A DNA stretch of 64,000 bases from assembly GCF_010093595.1 (NCBI RefSeq), contig NW_022985443.1:1828993-1892992 (forward strand), given 5' to 3'. A program made the translations under genes and the position numbers. Below the pieces are notes generated by a model that searched no databases, had not been told where the DNA came from, and saw nothing but the letters and a program-made list of their open reading frames with translations. Below are positions 24,001 to 33,507 of this stretch, piece after piece. Source of the stretch: Mytilinidion resinicola (Eukaryota; Ascomycota; Dothideomycetes; Mytilinidiales; Mytilinidiaceae). Within the stretch, counting starts at the first letter, position 1; each line of letters begins with the position of its first letter.

Positions 24001-26578
24001 GAAAGTCATGCAAATCCTTGTCGACAATGACGGGCTTTTGGAAGGAAATCCAACCGTCGAACAAGCCGTCCGGAAAGTGCTCTCTCCTCACGGTGTAGAG
24101 GACTCATCAGAGCCACCAACTCCTTCATACTCCACTGCTGCAGATATAGTAGGACGAGCACGATCGGCATCAACAAACGTTCAAGCTGAGCCAATTGATC
24201 CTAAGGCGGTTGATGAGCTTCGAACTCTTCTCACAAGGGGAGACCGCGAGAAGGCTGTATGGCATGCTGTTGACCAGCGACTGTGGGCTCATGCCATGCT
24301 CTTGTCGTCTACTCTCGACAAGTCGGTCTGGAAGCAGGTTGTACAAGAGTTTGTCCGAAACGAGGTGAAGAAAATCGGCGGAAATACCCAGGCTTTGGCG
24401 GTGCTCTATGAAGTATTTGCCGGAAACTGGGAGGACTGTATCGACGAACTTGTCCCCGCTTCGGCGAGGGCAGGTTTCCAAATGATGAGCACCGATGCAA
24501 ATGGCGCTCCCAGGAATGCACTTCAGGGCCTTGACCGATGGCAGGAGTCTCTCCTCCTTATCCTCAGCAACCGAAGCGAAGGAGACGTGCAGGCACTACT
24601 CTCCCTTGGAAGGTTGCTGGCTGGATACGGTCGCATCGAAGCAGCTCACATTTGCTTCATCTTTGGCCGATCTACCGCCTACTTCGGAGGCCTCGACGAT
24701 CCTCAGTCCGATCTAGTGCTCGTAGGAGCAGATCATCGGGCTAATCCCGAGAGCATTGGAAAAGACTTGGAGCCTCTCATGCTGACGGAGATTTACGAAT
24801 ATGCCCTTTCATTACACGCTTCGAGTGCCGCTATTGTACCACACCTCCAAAACTTCAAACTCGCCCACGCTTTTACTTTGGCTGAGTTTGGTTATCGCAA
24901 CGAAGCGCAACATTACTGCGACGCCATCGGCGCTGCTATCAAGGCTACTACGAGAGTCTCGCCTTACTACAACAATAGCTTCATCATGCTTCTCGAAGAC
25001 TTGACCAAGCGGCTATCGCATTCTCCTAAGGATGGGTCATCGTCTTGGATCTCCAAACCAAGCATGGATAAGGTCTCTGGATCCTTCTTTGCGAAATTCA
25101 CTAGCTTCGTCGCTGGTGACGAGAGCGATGCCGTGTCGAACCATTCTGGAAACGGTCCTGCGGAAGTCGGTCCCTTTGCTAGGATTGGTGGAAACACACC
25201 CACGATTAGCCCAGTACATTCCAATGCCGATATTTATGGAACCTATGGCACATACCCTGGTGCGCCTCCTTCGGCCGGACTGCCAAACTCCAGATATGCT
25301 CCAGGAGCTTCCGCTGCACCTCGAGGGTCCTCGGAGCAGCCTAGATCTCGTTATGATCCTCAAGCTCAATCGCCATACCAGGGCAGTCGACCATTGATGG
25401 AATCTTCGGACGGTTCCCAAGGTTTCAGACGCGCTTCTGAAAATTATATGCTTCCCCCCCAACTAGGCAATGCACACACGCCGGGTGTTATGGCCCCGCC
25501 TCAACGCGCACCGATGCCTCGCTCGCAGTCTCTGTATTCGCCGGATGCTCCCGAAGTCACATCTATGCATACACCGTACGCGAATCCGTATCAGCCTGCT
25601 CCGTTAGCAGAAGAGACCGAACCTAGCTCCGGCTATCAGCCCCTCCAACAGCATTCAGGTCCACCATCAGGCGACCGACCCCCACCTGGCTACGAATCCC
25701 CCTCCGTGGGTTATGAGCCTCCCGCCAGCTCCTACAAACCACCCACCGGCTCCTACGAACCACCCACATACGAGCCCTACCAACCCGACGCTGAATCCGC
25801 CCCTCCCGTCCTCGAAAAGAAGAAGTCCTTCATGGATGACGACGAAGACGACGAGATCGTCCGTCGCGCCGCTGAACTCAAAAGGCAACAGAAAGCCGAA
25901 GCCGACAAAAAAGCCGACGAAGCATTCCGCAAAGCCGCTGAAGCCGACGCCGCGAAAGACAAGAAAGGCGCGCAAAAGGGAGGCTGGATCTCCGGCTGGT
26001 TTAAGAAAGACCCCAATGCTGCCCCCGCGCCTATCAAGGCCAAGCTCGGCGAGGAGAACAGCTTCGTCTACGACGCCGATCTGGGCAAATGGGTCAACAA
26101 GAAAGCTGGCGGGAGCGAGACGGCTTCCGCGGCCAGGGCCACCCCGCCTCCGCCGAAGAGCGGACCCCCGTCTAGGAGTGTCAGTGGGAACAGCGTCGCT
26201 GCGAATCATGCGCTTGGCCAGCTTGGCTCGAGCTTGCCGCATAGCTATTCTGCGCCGGGCTCGCGCCCACCTACCTCCACGCCTAATCAGAGGAGCTCGA
26301 GTATGCCGCCGCCGTCTGCGCCAGGGAGTCGCGCGGGGACGCCGGCGCGAGTGGGCACACCTGGGGCGGAGGGCGAAGGGTCGATGCTGCCGCCTACGCT
26401 CATGCCGCCGAGTCTGCCAGCTGGGAGTGGACCACCGTCTCGGCCAGGCACAGGCATGAGCACAGCGAGTAGTATCGAGGATTTGATCGGCGCGCCGCAG
26501 GCCAGAGCGGGCGGGACGGTGAAGAGGAACAAGAAGAAGGGGGGAAGGTATATTGATGTTATGGCACAGGGGTCGTGA
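21092..26578 (+). CDS. SEC16: COPII coat assembly protein Sec16
   Basis: A single 5.5-kb exon gives 1828 residues. The N-terminal third is acidic and repeats an IDWGT motif (near residues 205 and 245), followed by a long Pro/Ser/Tyr-rich disordered region with YSPAP repeats (residues ~600-660). The central conserved domain starts near residue 850 (DPLQRWKGHPIFQWGVGG). The helical Sec16 C-terminal domain, related to Sec31, runs from ~1035 to ~1320 (LLTRGDREKAVWHAVDQRLWAHAMLLSS). The tail has a basic coiled segment, GGWISGWFKKDP and the terminal KKKGGRYIDVM motif. Sec16 organises ER exit sites and scaffolds COPII assembly. A 321-codon antisense frame over the tail is a composition shadow. Confidence 0.95.
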   Translation: MGSDYGGPDFSYAYGGTPASASWNPAMRPDHDEQSPVPEELPPHPSGAVKEPLSQPESTPVMDDELPAVKGAAPAAPLAVFNDESAVHDDFFGSQGISDKTTQGNGVSQIQATNGNENTLDAESTPITSDSVASPIEVSRMGLEATNGTHNEESISNDVEEEHLPAEHYEHQGDSTFLEDAIQEHAEAPLATQAATPSLATPSIDWGTSGEVFDLGGKQQDGPVASPDIPQGKVGEVKTPEIDWGTTEDDDLFGAGADHIHDAHNDGGSQQGLWDLAFDDDFLPENVETVPPFEFEDDPGFLEDEMPLPEPSVTQSVRPGSSSANKYAPTGAPAPKPNTNPYGVQAPQFTDFSQMDQKSIPSPVTPFEAYGQSPQIQQQQQPSRPVLPSSALSFADKAKGGYHSPYDLPDDIVKPRRRAAPHHVSVVPAAHPTPPPPRSSSMYSNTSAGAARPPPHSNMSAASLSPPSSSHSMQPQMNGLNPAPTQQPPPPAKPASSGFFAELPIVTKPRHHAHAPPSGRYTPQHGMPTPPPGNYGPPQPPPNQRTDSWASQGSQAQSAPLIAQLQAPERLPAFPDLGTSPTRSNSLPVPPPAPIAPSRYSPAPPSAHGAGSRYSPAPPTAAPSVPRYSPAPPSQGPPAPTHARYASDPTGPPRPHPQPFAPRTSSPLAFHTVPQDQADQGHPPSQHATPEQGHHTMHSESAVPRAIFRQPLAEVSEIEERDPSQALFEAQSRPPMTARSATPPMRSSPSSTVGSPRKRTNYTPQYQPGQPQPGQPPQSAIMSPPRRSQTISPSATMKNPMLVRANIERRASVHDLTVQTAGPTTQNMASIIPHRRQFSRDFDFIQPTDERAADPLQRWKGHPIFQWGVGGTVVTSFPKYVPRYGTGSASPMMKANAGEVRIQSVKEACPLSEDIAKFPGPLKAKSKKKDVSTWLTGKIGAFETDFKNPAVERAMSPEELKRFEEKILLWKVMQILVDNDGLLEGNPTVEQAVRKVLSPHGVEDSSEPPTPSYSTAADIVGRARSASTNVQAEPIDPKAVDELRTLLTRGDREKAVWHAVDQRLWAHAMLLSSTLDKSVWKQVVQEFVRNEVKKIGGNTQALAVLYEVFAGNWEDCIDELVPASARAGFQMMSTDANGAPRNALQGLDRWQESLLLILSNRSEGDVQALLSLGRLLAGYGRIEAAHICFIFGRSTAYFGGLDDPQSDLVLVGADHRANPESIGKDLEPLMLTEIYEYALSLHASSAAIVPHLQNFKLAHAFTLAEFGYRNEAQHYCDAIGAAIKATTRVSPYYNNSFIMLLEDLTKRLSHSPKDGSSSWISKPSMDKVSGSFFAKFTSFVAGDESDAVSNHSGNGPAEVGPFARIGGNTPTISPVHSNADIYGTYGTYPGAPPSAGLPNSRYAPGASAAPRGSSEQPRSRYDPQAQSPYQGSRPLMESSDGSQGFRRASENYMLPPQLGNAHTPGVMAPPQRAPMPRSQSLYSPDAPEVTSMHTPYANPYQPAPLAEETEPSSGYQPLQQHSGPPSGDRPPPGYESPSVGYEPPASSYKPPTGSYEPPTYEPYQPDAESAPPVLEKKKSFMDDDEDDEIVRRAAELKRQQKAEADKKADEAFRKAAEADAAKDKKGAQKGGWISGWFKKDPNAAPAPIKAKLGEENSFVYDADLGKWVNKKAGGSETASAARATPPPPKSGPPSRSVSGNSVAANHALGQLGSSLPHSYSAPGSRPPTSTPNQRSSSMPPPSAPGSRAGTPARVGTPGAEGEGSMLPPTLMPPSLPAGSGPPSRPGTGMSTASSIEDLIGAPQARAGGTVKRNKKKGGRYIDVMAQGS

Positions 26579-28982
26579 ATAGCATATTTTGGAGGTTGAG
26601 GAGAGTTGAGTTGGGTATAGGCGTTCTGGCATCTGTGTTCCTGGGTCCTGGGTGCGGGTGTGGGATTATACCTCCCTCCCTTTGCCTAGGAGGTCGTTTT
26701 TTGTTATCATCACTCATCATGGGTTGGGGACTGTTGTATGAAAAGTTTCCTTTTTCCTCTATTCAGGTTTCTTTCAATTCGCGGCGTGTGCTCGATGCCG
26801 CGGCTGCGCAGCTATTGCTCTTACTAAACTCTTTGTGGTCACACTCGCTCGCTTGTTGAAGGGGTGAGGATTGGCTCTGTATTATACTCTTCATTCTTTC
26901 ATCAAAGCAGATTGGAAAGGGCCTGGGGATTCGGTGGGCGGGATCTGGGGCATAGATTTAATATTGATTGAGATGTTTGTGGTGTCTACTTTCTTCGTTT
27001 TTGAAGGTGTCCGTGTTGCTCGTGACACTGCTCAAGGTCCGATGTCGAAGTGCTCTGTCGATGGCATATGGCCTTCTCTGGACGCCTGAGGTGTCACGTT
27101 CCGGTGTCGCACTCACGTGCCTGTCATGTCCCTGCCAAGGATTGCATTTCTTCTGGGTATAAAACGCCGTCCTCAACATCTCTCTGAGAACTATCAGGGG
27201 GAGGACTCGGGGTTTCAAAGGAGACACTATTGTCAATGCGATGGTGGTAGAGGGTGGTCTGGCGAGACCGTTGAAAACCGTTGGGACATCCGGTGATGGC
27301 TGTCTAGTTCTTCGAAACCAGACTACAAAGCGCGCAAAACTAAGCCTCGGCAGTTGACGTGGTGGGAGGAGTGGGGAAGTGGATCAAAAACGCCGAAGAG
27401 AGATGCGTGCGGTGGGTGTGGTTGTGCAAAAACAGACTTTGTGATCGACTTATGGTGGGAGAGGGTAGTGGTCGGAAAATCGAGCGAGGCTGAACGCAAT
27501 GGCTGTGGCTGCGGTTGTTTAACAGTGCAGAGACACAGAGGCCATGGTGGGAGGGGGTGTGGTTCAAACACGCACATGCTGCTACTTCTATGGGCTGTGG
27601 GGTTGTGCACACGGCCGTGAGCTACTCAAGCATGGAAGGAGGGTAGAAGCAGTGCAAAATACCGCTGAGACCCCATGATGGTGTCGTCTGGGGAACTGCG
27701 TGGCACAAGGGGGTAGGTGATGATGGAGAGCGTGCTCAATTACTGATGGTAAGGCCAACGAAAGAGGAAGGATGGTCTCCTTTAGCATTTTCTAGCGACA
27801 AGGGGAGAATCTTGGTGAGATGTGGGAGCCCTTCCAAAAGAAGTGGAGGGGAGCATCATCAAACCTATCCGTTGTCCCAGCACTCTCCAACTTCCACTCT
27901 CCATGGAATTCAAGCTATAGCGGTATTGAACTCACTTCCCACGCCCCAGACATCGGCGGGGGCGACTTAGGCAGTTGAATGCCCGCGCACTCCATGAGAA
28001 GCTATTTTGGGCGTCTTGATGTACACCCAATATCCTTCGATCTCTGGGCTTGAAAGAATGATAGATGGGTGCGACGTTTTATAATCTGGCAAAGGTCGGA
28101 AAGGGGTTCACATGGATTCGGCGAAGGCAGGTGCTTTTACCTTCTCCTAAGCGTGGATGGGCTAGCCTTCCGGAGATGGAATGATCCGGCGGCCGAGAGG
28201 TGGGTATATAAACTTCTTCTCTGCTCGCTGGAGTTCTTTTTCATAGTCGAGGAGGGAACGGGAAAAGCTCAAGAATTGGGATCAACTGCCAGGGCGACTG
28301 GTACCCATGGAGTGCTTCAAAAAATCGTTGGTGCAATCTACGATGGCTTGCGGGGCAGGTGTCAATTCGACGAGCAGTTAATGATTATGGTTGTGGTTGC
28401 GTGGGAAGGTGGTTGGAAATGTCTCCGCACTGCTGTGTATTGGTGGTGCTCATTACTTCCATACTTTGATTATCTCCTGTGATTAGAGACTAATTTGGGA
28501 ATAATAGGCGCATAAAGTTAATTTAGAGCATCATCGTCCTCAAAGCACTTCCACTCTTCCATGAGGTGAATGTCGTAGCGATGTTGAAACTATTACCCAG
28601 GTAACCCCATACAGTCCTCATGCAGTCCTCAGTAACTGGCTGCTGCTACTTAAATTTTATTCCGAACGGGTGCCACTATCCGTGGACTATTAGCTGCATT
28701 TCACATGTGCTTCTATCCACTGTTGACTTGTTTTTTTGATCGAATCTGCTGGCTTTAAGCAATGCTACGCTCGAAATGCTAATGTGAAGTCGATTACAAG
28801 CTTTTTTCCAATCAACCTCCTTTCGCATATAACTAGGTGCCAATTTTGTGTACCTAGACACATTATTCCAGACCAGGCACATGCAAGCCATCCACCCCTC
28901 GGAAAAAGCTCTCAATTAATCCCCAAAGCGCCCGCCAAAACCAGCCCTACCACCAACAACCCTCCCACCTCAACCCCATCTA
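26579..28982. other. 2.4-kb stretch without a convincing gene
   Basis: The first ~300 bases are probably SEC16 3' UTR. Beyond that, frames on both strands are short and biased by G-rich/T-rich strand asymmetry (GTGGGAGG type runs, 27240-27700). TATA-like GGTATATAAAC at 28202 and GGTATAAAAC near 27158 could be promoters of non-coding RNA. No tRNA, rRNA or transposon feature is seen. Confidence 0.4.
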
Positions 28983-30186
28983 CTACCAAAACTCCACCTC
29001 CCCCATCTCCACCCCGTCCCCATTCAACAACCTCACCGGCTCCTCCATATCCACCCACCCCATATACGGCTTACTCGCCCCAAAGCCCGCAAACCGCTGC
29101 AATTCTATCGGCAGCTCCCGTATCCTCTCCAAGTGATTCGCCAGATACTGGTTCTCCTCCTGCCTCAGAAACCCCCTAGTCGCAAACGCCGCATACACCA
29201 GCCTTTCCTCGTCGCGCGTGGTGTTCGACCCCGCGCCGTGATAAGTGCCGCCGAGCATCATGAAAGCATCGCCGGGATTCATGGCCGCATGTGCGAAGAG
29301 CGTATGATCCCCATCCTCGTTCCCGTTCGTGTCGGCTGATGAAGGATAAGTTGGCGGCGGCACGCAGTAGTCCCACAGATGGCTCCCGGGGACGAAGCGC
29401 GTGGCACCGTTCGCGGGTGTGCATTTCTTGCCGGCGACGAAGAGGCACAGCATGGTGTCGCGGCCGAGGTGGTGCGAGGGCGCGGCGGGGTGCTGGGTGT
29501 GGTAGATGTCGTCGTCGCGGTGGAGGCCCTGTGCGGGCGTGCCGGGGGAGATGGAGAAAGTGACGGTGGTGCTGAGTTGGGGGGCGGAGGTGCTGGTGCG
29601 GGATTGAGTGCCATGCTGGTGGTGGTTATGGTTAGTGAGATGTTTGGTTGTAGGGAATGGTTAGCGGAAGGGGGAGAGTCGGGACAAGAGTGTAGAGGAG
29701 GCTTTTAAGGATACTACGTACCCAGGAGTTCGATAAGGTGCTAGTGAGGAAGTGATCGCACACTGTGCGCCATGTCTTGTTTCCGACTACTGAGAGGGCG
29801 TAGGTTCGGGATTTGCTGAGGAGGCCGGTGACTAGTTTTGTTGAGGAAGGGACGAAGTCTTCTCGCTTGTCTGGAATGATAGTTAGAATATGATAATCTC
29901 AAGGTCGTATAGACGTACTAGTTGCTTTCCCGGTGGCATTTATATAGGGCCGTATTTCTTGCTCCATGGCATGGAGGGTGGATTGCTGGTACATGCTGCG
30001 TATTATGCAGCCGCCGGAAACTTTGAGGCTTGATATGATATCGTCGATGAGACGCTCTTCAGTTTCGTATGCGTTGAAATCTATTTCGGAAACTTTAGGG
30101 ATAGAGGTGACCTTGGATCTCGAAGATGACGGAGATTTCCGAGGTTCAAGATCATAAGAATCGTTCCGGAGCAATGCGGGTGCCAT
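28983..30186 (-). CDS. phytanoyl-CoA dioxygenase (PhyH) family protein
   Basis: Exons 30186-29919, 29870-29722 and 29615-28983 close at 349 residues. The family is Fe(II)/2-oxoglutarate dioxygenase. The first two iron ligands are in GLHRDDD (H near 171, D near 173) and the distal histidine is in MLGGTYHGAGSN. The 2OG-binding arginine is probably in the RLVYAAFATRG stretch. The motif GATRFVPGSHLWD is typical of PhyH members in fungal secondary metabolism, such as those acting on alkaloid or meroterpenoid intermediates. No signal peptide is seen. An in-frame upstream ATG at 30276 is less likely to be the start. The divergent MFS gene begins 890 bp away, suggesting a small metabolic module. Confidence 0.85.
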
Positions 30187-31076
30187 GATGAGAGGAGAAG
30201 ATACTGCAAACGTAATAGCTGGCTTTAGTTGCACTCGTAAATAGATATACAGAGACTGTAAAAGGCTGGAAGGCACGCTGTCAACATATAATCAAGCATG
30301 CGCAGTCTCAGGATAGAACTAGGGACATTGCGGACATAGCTTCGGCTACTATATAATTAACAGCTCTCGGCATGCACGACTCCTGTCTTACTTTGATTTA
30401 TATGGCATTCGATATTGTGGCTAAGCTGTCGTATGTCTATGCTGTCGTTAGTAGAAACCTAAAGGGCTAAGCTTGGCGCTATTCTGATTTAGCTTTCGAA
30501 GCCTCGTTCCATGGCTGGCCTGAAGGCTATATCGTTCTTAGCGTTTCGGTTGGAGTTGACGCGGCTGAATGGGGAAAACAGCGTTGAACTGTTTTCTCCA
30601 AGTGGGTGGAGCGTCAGGGGAACAAGCAATGGTAGTGACCGCTAGTCTGCACCCCTTAGCGCTAGTCCTAATGTGTCTCGGCTGCCCCTAGGCCTAGCCT
30701 TTTCGGCGGCTCCGGTGGCTTCAACACATCAACCACATTCATCGTGCGGCTCAAGAGCCGGCGTCTAGCCTCTGTCTATTGGCTTCACTGCACCGCATTC
30801 GGTTACAGTAGACTCGTCAGCTATGGATGGCCTTCAGCTTGCTTCAGTTGCGCCACTGTTATTCCCCTCGCGCCCGCTTCCTTGAAGCGATCTCAACCCC
30901 TCAGTGCTCACCCTTCCAGCAAAGATTTGATGGTACTTTCTACTAATTTTCCTTCCGGTGTACTTGCCAGTGATTGAATTCTTCTCGCGTCCATGATCTC
31001 ATCTTGACATTCCGTCCCTACGCTCGTTCCCAAGAGAAACACGCTCTCTATCTTCCGCCATCTAATTACCTTCGTT
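30187..31076. promoter_or_regulatory. divergent region of the PhyH and MFS genes
   Basis: There is 890 bp between the divergent starts. It contains a short hairpin near 30574-30599, with arms GAAAACAG and CTGTTTTC separated by 7 bases. It could be a dyad operator. Part of the right side reads as pyrimidine-rich leader. No gene is supported. Confidence 0.4.
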
Positions 31077-32920
31077 ATGGCACCTTCACTATCTCTTTCT
31101 AACATTAGATCCTCGAAAGGCTTTATAGTCGCTACGATATGTATTGCAACCTTCACTGTAAGATACGACCAAAACGCCCATGTTTTCGCTTCTAATCAGC
31201 CGTTTCGTCTAGGACGGTTTTATTTATGGAGGTGAGAAAAGCATTGGAGTGAGCACGACTCTTATATACTGAAGGCTCGTCATAGTCGTCGCTCCCGTAA
31301 TTCCTTTCATCCTACGAGATCAAGTCCTCGTTCCAAAAGATCAACGTACGCCCACCATGTCCGTCTCATTTTGAATGTTCCGTAAGGTGCTGACCTTTAT
31401 TGTAGTTCAAATGTCAACTTCCATCCTCATCGCAACCTTTGCGCTAGCAGATTTCTTTGGAGCGCGTATGTCCATACCCCGTCTTTCTTCAACATTATGG
31501 AAACCCTCCTAACACCTGGTCTCAGCATTATGCGCCTGGTATGTCGACCGCTATAGAAGCAGGCGAGTTCCTTGGTATGCCGGCATCGTCCTGATAAGCA
31601 CGGGGACCATCTTCTTCGGATTTGCGAACCACTTCTGGATGCTAGTAGTCAGTCGCATATTGCAAGGTTTCTCCTCTTCCATCCTCTACACTGTCGGACT
31701 GGCCGTTCTCGTGGATACCGTGGACCATGATCAAGTGGGACAATGGATGGGTACGGCCATGTCAGCCAACAATATTGGCATGATAATCAGCCCTTTGCTG
31801 GGAGGTATCATATACGACAAATCTGGGAAGATGTGGGTGTTTGCTATTATGGTGGCTCTTGATGCTGTCGATGTCGTGTTACGCCTTTTGATGAACGAAC
31901 AGAGGAGTAATTCTAGGATGAGAAATGCATCACCGAAGCGGTCGCACGATTTACCACGAGGGGAGGTACAAGAGAAAGAGAAGGTGGAACCTAAAGGCCA
32001 TTACTTGGATGTCGCCCGCCCCCGGACCGCAGTCAGCGCATTGTTCGAACAGTACCTCTCACTCCAACTTTCCCTTCACAGCAACCTATCCCAGGTTCCT
32101 ATCATTTCGTCCGACACTCCCGTTTCGTCGGCCTCGGATCCAGCTCAGACTACTCCAATGCGATCCCGGCGCCTACCTGGAATCATCTCCCTCCTCAACT
32201 CTCCACGTCTCCTTGCTGCACTCTATGGTTGCTTCATCAACGAATGCATAGTGTCATCCCTATGCGCCGTCCTACCACTATTCGTCAATAAGACATTCAA
32301 CTGGACGTCCCTCCAAGCTGGCCTCCTCTTTCTCACGATCGCGATTCCTGCATTTGCAGGCCCGCTTGCTGGAGCAATGGCGGACAGACTCGGCGCACGC
32401 TGGGTTGCCGTTGCCGGATTCCTTCTCACCGCGCCACCCCTTATCCTTTTGAGGCTCGTAGATCATAATTCTAAGGAGCAAATAATCCTGCTATGCGGAC
32501 TACTTACGCTTGCTGGTAAGCACATTGCATGGCGAGCATCTCTAGGAAGGCAGTACCATTTATTGACGCCCACAGGCTGTACCATCATTCTCTTTCTATC
32601 ACCCCTCGGTGCGGAGTGCACGTTCGTTGCGGAGGAGCTGTCAAAAGACCAAGAAACGGATCTTTACGCGAGCTCGTTTTCTCTCATGAACTGCTCGCTA
32701 GCTGCTGCGGCACTGCTGGGCCCTCTTGCCTGTGGCGGTTTGCAGCAGAGGTTTGGTTGGAAAGCGACAACCATTGCTTTGGGCACGCTGTGTGCGTCTG
32801 GTGCAGTCCCTTGTGTGAGTTTCATTCTAATTAAGCGTAGAACAAGAAACTAATAATCTACAGGCGCTTGTCACTGGCAACGGACGAGCTGTAAATGATG
32901 ATCACGAGAATGAGGTCTGA
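31077..32920 (+). CDS. DHA1-type MFS drug/amine transporter
   Basis: Seven exons (31077-31157, 31213-31231, 31286-31345, 31406-31465, 31526-32515, 32576-32814, 32864-32920) close at 501 residues. TM1 is split by tiny exons and reads TDGFIYGVVAPVIPFIL, the classic DHA1/vesicular-amine-type start. Then come SRILQGFSSS, NNIGMIISPLLGG (motif C region) and LAGAMADRLGARW in the second half. The central cytoplasmic loop is long, charged and then Ser/Pro-rich (~residues 205-270). The proton-driven family exports drugs and metabolites at the plasma membrane. A 19-nt exon is unusually small but required for the helix. Shared promoter space with the PhyH gene hints at export of its product. Confidence 0.85.
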
Positions 32921-33507
32921 ACACTTTGGTAGATTTTGAATATTGCTGCGTTCTATATCCTTTAAAAAGGCTCTTAGTTCTTTTTTCTAGAGAGGGTATA
33001 GCCTACGAGGAAATATCGAACCATCTAACGTGTTCCACCCCCGGGCGAGAATCACCCACCAGCGAGAATGGGTGGAATATTTCGCGTGCAGGTTCCGTCA
33101 CGCTTAAATGATTTCAGACTAGCGGCTCTCTCTACTATTCTACGTCCCCTACTACCTGGGTACCGTGTTCTCTGAGCAAATCCGGACGCCTTTCCTGGCA
33201 CGCTTTTTTAAGCATACATGTTCCAGCGTATCAGCTCACCGCCATCGAGCTGAGTTGTGGGCTAGTCGGCGGCTGACACAGCCCGATTTTGGGCCCATTA
33301 TTACGCTGACGGGTTTAGGGCATCAACAAGCGTGCCAAGAGAGGCATCTGGATTTAGGTGGTACTCAGAGAAACCCGATATTCGCGGCGGAAGGTGGTAG
33401 TTGGTATGATACTTTACATCTACGACGCACCAATTCTATATGCAGCTACTTCTAGAAACCTACTACGTCGTCGGTTATACTGCTCGATTATCTGCTATCT
33501 CTCCTCG
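32921..33507. other. intergenic between convergent MFS and Clr5 genes
   Basis: Only short frames occur. Nothing recognisable. Confidence 0.35.

Noticed and set aside
25667..26632. 321-codon antisense frame over the SEC16 tail
   Set aside because: Arg-rich, low-complexity shadow of the GC-biased Pro/Ala-rich coding strand.
29279..29614. 111-codon frame starting MALNPAPAPPPP inside the PhyH gene
   Set aside because: Alternative frame of the PhyH third exon, which carries the iron-binding motif in the other frame.
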